Positions 6,601 to 9,399 of a stretch of 9,399 nucleotides of DNA are shown in pieces. Where the stretch lies: positions 1-9,399 of the forward strand of contig JAKAVH010000104.1 of the NCBI GenBank assembly GCA_021827545.1, in the 5' to 3' direction. The DNA comes from Thermoplasmata archaeon. Lineage in GTDB: Archaea > Thermoplasmatota > Thermoplasmata > UBA184. The first letter of the stretch is position 1; each line of letters begins with the position of its first letter. Made by a program: the position numbers and the translations under genes. The notes beneath the pieces are model-generated. The model ran no database searches. It was not told where the DNA came from and worked only from the letters and a program-made list of their open reading frames with translations.

Positions 6601-7956
6601 GGTCGGCCCATTCCCTTGGCGAACGCGACGGCCCAACTCGTCGTCCTACCCGGCGAGTACTTTGTCAACGCCACCCTCGCCGGGTATGCCCCGTACTCCA
6701 ACCTCGTGAGCGTGACGGTCGGCACCACCGTCGTCGTCTCGGTGGTGCTCTCCCTCCTTCCCGCGTACGGTTATCTCGAGGGGACGGTGACCCCGTCGAC
6801 GGCGACGGTCACGGCGAACGGAGTGATCGTGCCCGTCGTGAACGGGTCGTTCGACGTCTCCTTGGCTCCAGGGGAGTACTACGTTTCCGCGACTGCGTCG
6901 GGTTACGGGGCCGAGCTGCTCGAAGCCAACGTGACGGCCGGCGCCGTGACGCGCCTCTCGATCGACCTCGCGCCGTCGCCGTCGAGCTGGACCCTCCAAG
7001 GAACGGTCGACCCGCGGAACGCGTCCGTCCTCGTGAACGGCTTTGCGGCGTACGTGAATGCGACCGGTTTCTACGAGATCTCCCTGACCTCGGGAACGTA
7101 CACCCTCTCGGTCTCCGCCCCCGGATATTTCCCGTTCTCCGAGAACGTCACCCTCGACTCGAACGAGGTGATCGACTTCGTGCTGACGAAGAGCCCATCC
7201 CCGACTTCGGTCTCGAGCTCGCAGAACACGACGGCCGTGGGCTACAATGTCACGGTCACCGGGGTCGCCCAAGGCAACGGCAGCATCTCCGTGACGTACG
7301 CAGCGACGGTAAACGGAACCCTCGTCGTGATGATTCCGTACCGGGATGTGGCGAACGCCACGCTCGAACAGATCCTCGCGAGCCGCGTGTACATCAACGG
7401 GGTCCGATACACGAACTTCACGGTAGCCCTGACCGCCGACTACTCCGTCGAGCTCACCGTCTATGGCTTGAGCGGCGACCCTACGCTATTCTGGGGGCTC
7501 ACTCCCGGGGCGGCGCCCGCTCGGAGCACCACAACGCCGCCGAGCTCGCCGACGATCTTCGGCATTCCCCTCCTGCTCTTTGAGGTGGGAGTGGTGGCGG
7601 CGGTCCTCGGAGGCGCGACGGCCGCCGTCCTCGCCTTCCGCCGCCGTGGGCGTCGGCCAGCGGTCGACTACGGACTGGTGCCCCCGCCCGCGAGCAGCGA
7701 CGCGCCCGGCATGGGAAGCCCCGTCGGTTGGGTACCGCCGCCTCCGACGCCCCCTCCGTCCCCAATCTCTCCCCCACCTCTGGGAGGGTACGCCTACGCG
7801 CCCGGGCCCGCGCCACCCCCGACTCCTTCCCCGTTCTCGCCTCCGCCGCCACCCATGCTCTCGGCGCTGAGCCAGCGGTGCTCCCGCTGCGGTGCCCCGT
7901 TCGTCACTCCCCAAGATGTTGTCTGCGGAGCGTGCGGCTTCCCGCGATCACGCTAG
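3682..7956 (+). CDS. Large membrane-anchored solute-binding protein with PEGA-like stalk and zinc ribbon
   Basis: This 1424-residue surface protein has an N-terminal signal helix at about 8-27. Residues about 74-790 form a peptide/nickel-type ABC solute-binding domain (SBP_bac_5-like). It starts LQVYEIAPGGAPTVDP and contains the WTFVIDPHARFYDP and YPSDVMFSLARSL stretches typical of the family, but it is longer than the usual 500 or so residues. It holds twelve cysteines in six close pairs, which probably form disulfides. Two related repeats follow (795-868 and 873-945, each with WS-T-GGV, AGNG and ASPSSG), then three PEGA-like repeats (962-1026, 1030-1098, 1103-1169) and another beta-rich stretch (about 1175-1270). 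A membrane helix (1292-1319) ends in RRRGRRP. A Pro-rich cytoplasmic tail (1330-1391) and a C-x2-C / C-x2-C zinc ribbon (C1400, C1403, C1415, C1418) close the protein. I count about 34 N-x-S/T sequons outside the membrane. LVAC at 12-15 looks like a lipobox but sits inside the signal helix, so C-terminal anchoring is more likely. The ligand is unknown, and no permease or ATPase gene lies in the window. The start is a GTG; GGGG at 3674-3677 is the only weak SD-like sequence. Confidence 0.88.
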   Translation: MVRRDTIGPVLVACWALSAVVVFSSLTGSISLSPSAPATPSVAAHHSASAPVRATETSASGTPSAPLIDAHPGTLQVYEIAPGGAPTVDPSVAYNTASAEPILNVYQTLIEFNGSSQDTFLPELATCVPGPGCVSLYGSTLIGTNGSTGLPQYWTFVIDPHARFYDPSTGASWPVYPSDVMFSLARSLSFTDLPGYQVQPGWIQAQALLPFGNGGWDNGIHAPLNNTPSNVLGSMAVNDSAYCPAIAQTDANGCITFNASGSGHDWPEFLMLVTEQLGASIEPCGWFTAMGAGVPGFPGTRAANGDGPCLLPGNATSTSSAAFRSAVAAMGPEYWDAFQQLANNNPAVQPGVQYRMVGSGPYYEVALSNQSYQLAANPAYAQPFCAGLSTCEPAPGSYVPTVDVHWEPNATAGLAAYGSGTADIAQIDQANSSALVQLAREGKIGFSIAPTLSTYFLPFNLDFNVTLAQSLDPTGGVNVPGNFFASIALRNFVAQAFPYATVNASVNTVDNVTWGYVTGGPIPKFMGNYFPANVSFPTGNPGTDPSVNGSAAWWLAEARNPSSPYYDAELASCSGATPCRFPIAELTGSSVGENAAAQLLIEEIRALTNGSLQPFPLVLTFPQMIEYTIGSPAGQSPLPLYSLGWLPDYPDPTDYLAPMALPNSTFTYPDSVFQTLATPAFENASCGYAQVSSFADLIHWANQVPIRPDCQGLAYETSVYWAETAAGLAPGAQRTLDYNLVEHILNALALYIWYDQATQVQTYAPWIDPASLNTNPMLGGGGIQPWYSVRVLGSMSAITISETGLPSGTAWSFTLGGVSATSTGSVVRFLAGNGSYPFAAGDVAGYTASPSSGNLSVPQQTSLEIEYSPIEPTKYEVTFSESTLAGGLQWSVTFGGVTKNATVPTTSAYSEITFEAGNGTYPYFVTAPSFYLASPSSGTVEVNGAPLGESVTFQGAGDLDLKVQPADAAVTVNGRPIPLANATAQLVVLPGEYFVNATLAGYAPYSNLVSVTVGTTVVVSVVLSLLPAYGYLEGTVTPSTATVTANGVIVPVVNGSFDVSLAPGEYYVSATASGYGAELLEANVTAGAVTRLSIDLAPSPSSWTLQGTVDPRNASVLVNGFAAYVNATGFYEISLTSGTYTLSVSAPGYFPFSENVTLDSNEVIDFVLTKSPSPTSVSSSQNTTAVGYNVTVTGVAQGNGSISVTYAATVNGTLVVMIPYRDVANATLEQILASRVYINGVRYTNFTVALTADYSVELTVYGLSGDPTLFWGLTPGAAPARSTTTPPSSPTIFGIPLLLFEVGVVAAVLGGATAAVLAFRRRGRRPAVDYGLVPPPASSDAPGMGSPVGWVPPPPTPPPSPISPPPLGGYAYAPGPAPPPTPSPFSPPPPPMLSALSQRCSRCGAPFVTPQDVVCGACGFPRSR
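6064..6516 (+). repeat. Two 'SETGLPSG/SESTLAGG' protein repeats in the stalk
   Basis: Residues 795-868 and 873-945 of the surface protein align with each other. ISETGLPSGTAWSFTLGGV matches FSESTLAGGLQWSVTFGGV. The next markers, AGNGSYPF / AGNGTYPY and then TASPSSG / LASPSSG, come at similar spacing. The copies have diverged at the DNA level, so the duplication is old. From memory, this module is common in secreted Thermoplasmata proteins. Confidence 0.7.
6565..7188 (+). repeat. Three PEGA-like beta-sandwich repeats
   Basis: Residues 962-1026, 1030-1098 and 1103-1169 each run in the same order. First comes a V-x-P or V-D-P opening, then an A-x-V-x-x-N-G strand, a PGEY or SGTY turn, an A-GY step and a closing hydrophobic strand. 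This is the PEGA pattern, although the G-x-T-P step is replaced by N-A-T, N-G-S or N-A-T sequons. They probably act as a spacer lifting the binding domain above the membrane or S-layer. Confidence 0.65.
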
Positions 7957-7984
7957 CGGGAGAGCCCCGGGCTGGTCGTTCACC

Positions 7985-8011
7985 GAAGGGGATCCCGTCC
8001 CCGGCCCCTTC
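7985..8011. repeat. Overlapping inverted repeats after the surface-protein gene
   Basis: GAAGGGG (7985-7991) pairs exactly with CCCCTTC (8005-8011). An alternative inner stem pairs GGGGA (7988-7992) with TCCCC (7998-8002). The two hairpins exclude each other. It begins 29 nt after the stop codon, so it might aid transcript ending or stability, but no T-run follows. Confidence 0.35.
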
Positions 8012-8305
8012 CTGCCGCATGGCCGATAGAACCGACCTCGCGAGCGGACCGGCCCAGCCGGCTCGCCTCGTCGGCAGAGGCCGAGATCGGTGTTCCTTCG
8101 GTTACGGATCGCCTTCCCCGCCGGGCCCACGACCGACGGGGGCACACATCTTCCGCGCACGGGCGATTCTAGCTCACCCGGCAACGAGATGCTGAACGAG
8201 GTCCGGTCCCGAGTCGGTGGTCGATGCCTGCCCGGGGCGGGGGGACTCCGTGACCCGGCGATCGGGGGATGGACGTTCGATCAACATCCGTGCGTTCGAC
8301 CGCCC

Positions 8306-8315
8306 AAAGAGCTTA
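8306..8315 (+). promoter_or_regulatory. Candidate promoter element of moaA
   Basis: AAAGAGCTTA is the most AT-rich patch before moaA and is centred about 33 bp upstream of its ATG. That spacing fits a leaderless archaeal transcript beginning at or near the start codon. This agrees with the lack of a clear SD sequence before the ATG. The match to a TATA box is poor. Confidence 0.25.
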
Positions 8316-8343
8316 GTGGTCGCCCGGCGATAGCCGGATATCG

Positions 8344-9321
8344 ATGATTGTCGACGCATTCGGGCGGGGCGTGACGGACCTGCGCATCAGCGTCACCAAG
8401 CGGTGCAACTTTTCCTGCGTGTACTGCCACGACGAGGGCCTCGGCGCGGTCGACCATCCGAGGAGCCCCCACGGCGAGGAGATCACGCCGGCCGAAGTCG
8501 AGCGACTGGTGGCGATCGGACGGGAGTTCGGGGTTCGCTCGGTCAAGTTCACGGGCGGGGAACCGCTCGTCCGGACCGACCTGGAGGAGATCGTACGGCG
8601 CACCGTCATCCAGGTACCCGACGTGTCGCTCACGACAAACGGCTCGATGCTCCGGCGTCGGGCGACGTCCCTCCGCTCGGCCGGATTGAAGCGCGTCAAC
8701 GTCTCGATCGACACGGTCGATCCGGCGGGGTTCCGAGCGATCCGAGGCGGATCACTTTCCCCCGTGCTGGACGGCGTGGAGGCGGCGATCCGAGCTGGTC
8801 TCACCCCGGTCAAACTGAACGTGGTCGTCTTCCGGGAAACCGTCGGAAGCCTCCGCACGATGATCGATTTCGCCCGCTCTCGTCCCGGGCTGAAGCTGCA
8901 GCTCATCCAGTACATGCCCGAGTACTCGCACCATCCGGAATGGATGGTCGACATCGCGTCGGTGCGGCGGTGGTTGGACGCTCATGCCGATGGCCGGCTG
9001 ATTCGGGAGATGCACCACCGCACCATCTACCGGTTCGACGGGACCGAAGTCGAGGTCGTCGATCCCGTGGACAATCCCGAATTCTGCCTGAACTGCCACC
9101 GGATCCGCGTTACCCACCGGGGCGAGCTCAAAGGCTGTCTCAATCGAAACGATGACCTCGTGCCGACCCGAGGTCTCTCCGATTCGCAACTGCGGGCCGC
9201 GTTTCGCTCGGTGATCACCTCTCGGGTACCGTACTACGGAGTCTACCGAACGACCCCCGTCACACCGTCTGACGTTCCGCTGCCGATGCTGCCGGAGCGG
9301 CGCACGGTCGACCGCCGCTGA
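8344..9321 (+). CDS. moaA: GTP 3',8-cyclase MoaA (molybdenum cofactor synthesis)
   Basis: This 325-residue radical SAM enzyme converts GTP to 3',8-cyclo-GTP in the cytoplasm, the first step of molybdopterin cofactor synthesis. MoaC then makes cyclic pyranopterin monophosphate. The SAM-binding cluster is CNFSCVYC (C21, C25, C28) and the SAM-contact motif is GGEP (71-74). The second, substrate-side 4Fe-4S cluster has C248, C251 and C265, in the family spacing C-x2-C-x13-C. R14, R253 and R255 sit where the known enzyme has its GTP-contacting arginines. All key residues are present, so the enzyme should be active. The length fits the family. The chain ends in ERRTVDRR rather than the Gly-Gly C-terminus of well-studied bacterial and human enzymes. 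The ATG at 8344 places DAFGRGVTDLRISVTKRCN at the usual N-terminal position. No other cofactor gene is visible before the window ends. Confidence 0.96.
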   Translation: MIVDAFGRGVTDLRISVTKRCNFSCVYCHDEGLGAVDHPRSPHGEEITPAEVERLVAIGREFGVRSVKFTGGEPLVRTDLEEIVRRTVIQVPDVSLTTNGSMLRRRATSLRSAGLKRVNVSIDTVDPAGFRAIRGGSLSPVLDGVEAAIRAGLTPVKLNVVVFRETVGSLRTMIDFARSRPGLKLQLIQYMPEYSHHPEWMVDIASVRRWLDAHADGRLIREMHHRTIYRFDGTEVEVVDPVDNPEFCLNCHRIRVTHRGELKGCLNRNDDLVPTRGLSDSQLRAAFRSVITSRVPYYGVYRTTPVTPSDVPLPMLPERRTVDRR

Positions 9322-9387
9322 CCGAACCGGCCACCGACCGGCCGCTCCGGGACCGCTCTCGGTATCGGGGCGATTCGAGTTGGCAGC

Positions 9388-9399
9388 ATGTCGGAATTA
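9388..9399 (+). CDS. Possible start of the next gene (first four codons only)
   Basis: ATG TCG GAA TTA at the window edge would begin a protein M-S-E-L, 66 nt after the moaA stop and on the same strand. No clear SD sequence precedes it. Four codons cannot show whether this is a real gene. Confidence 0.2.

Larger units (their letters stand above)
7957..8343. other. 387-bp gap without a supported gene
   Basis: The gap between the surface-protein gene and moaA has no convincing gene. An 85-codon plus frame (8090-8347) overlaps the moaA start as ATGA, but it has only modest third-position GC and a Gly/Pro/Arg-rich product without motifs. A 78-codon minus frame (7948-8184) is no better. I found no tRNA fold, T-run or direct repeat. 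It holds an inverted repeat at 7985-8011 and an AT-richer patch at 8306-8315. Confidence 0.5.

Noticed and set aside
5437..6636. A 399-codon minus-strand frame opposite the surface-protein gene
   Set aside because: Arg-rich antisense shadow with no motif.
8270..8292. GTTCGATC resembling a tRNA T-loop
   Set aside because: The five bases on either side do not pair in T-arm register, and no acceptor or anticodon stem exists nearby.
8090..8347. An 85-codon frame ending in an ATGA overlap with moaA
   Set aside because: The overlap looked like translational coupling. However, third-position GC is close to background, the product is Gly/Pro/Arg-rich without motifs, and no good ribosome binding site is present.

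Overview
The window is GC-rich DNA, most likely from an aerobic archaeon. My best guess is a high-GC member of the Thermoplasmatota (Thermoplasmata, possibly an acidophilic or soil lineage). Three things point this way: the heme-copper oxidase is of the B (ba3/SoxB-like) type; the large surface protein combines 'ETGLPSGT'-type repeats, PEGA-like repeats, a C-terminal membrane anchor and a cytoplasmic zinc ribbon; and both exported regions are rich in N-x-S/T sequons. The lineage is inferred from protein style only, since no rRNA or other phylogenetic marker is present.

Layout. Positions 1-276 hold no gene I can support, only a strong inverted repeat at 13-31. A minus-strand pair follows. A 954-codon gene (501-3365) encodes a terminal oxidase in which subunit I and a cupredoxin subunit II form one polypeptide. 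Its stop codon overlaps the start of a small two-helix membrane protein gene (277-513). A 316-bp divergent region (3366-3681) separates these from a plus-strand gene of 1424 codons (3682-7956). That gene encodes a very large solute-binding protein of the peptide-binding (SBP_bac_5) type on a repeat stalk. A 387-bp gap without a convincing gene precedes moaA (8344-9321, GTP 3',8-cyclase of molybdenum cofactor synthesis). A possible next gene begins at 9388.

How the parts work. The oxidase keeps all six histidines of the heme/CuB centres and the active-site tyrosine, so it should reduce O2. Every side-chain ligand of the CuA site in the subunit II domain is replaced, although the ligand loop aligns without gaps. 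It therefore probably takes electrons from quinol or from a membrane partner rather than through CuA. The small overlapping gene is a good candidate for an accessory oxidase subunit. The surface protein has no ABC permease or ATPase beside it here. MoaA looks catalytically complete. I see no functional link among the oxidase pair, the surface protein and MoaA. There are no tRNA or rRNA genes, insertion sequences or CRISPR arrays that I can support.

Most worth following up are the CuA-less I-II fusion with its extra C-terminal domain and overlapping small membrane protein, and the binding-protein/stalk/zinc-ribbon architecture.
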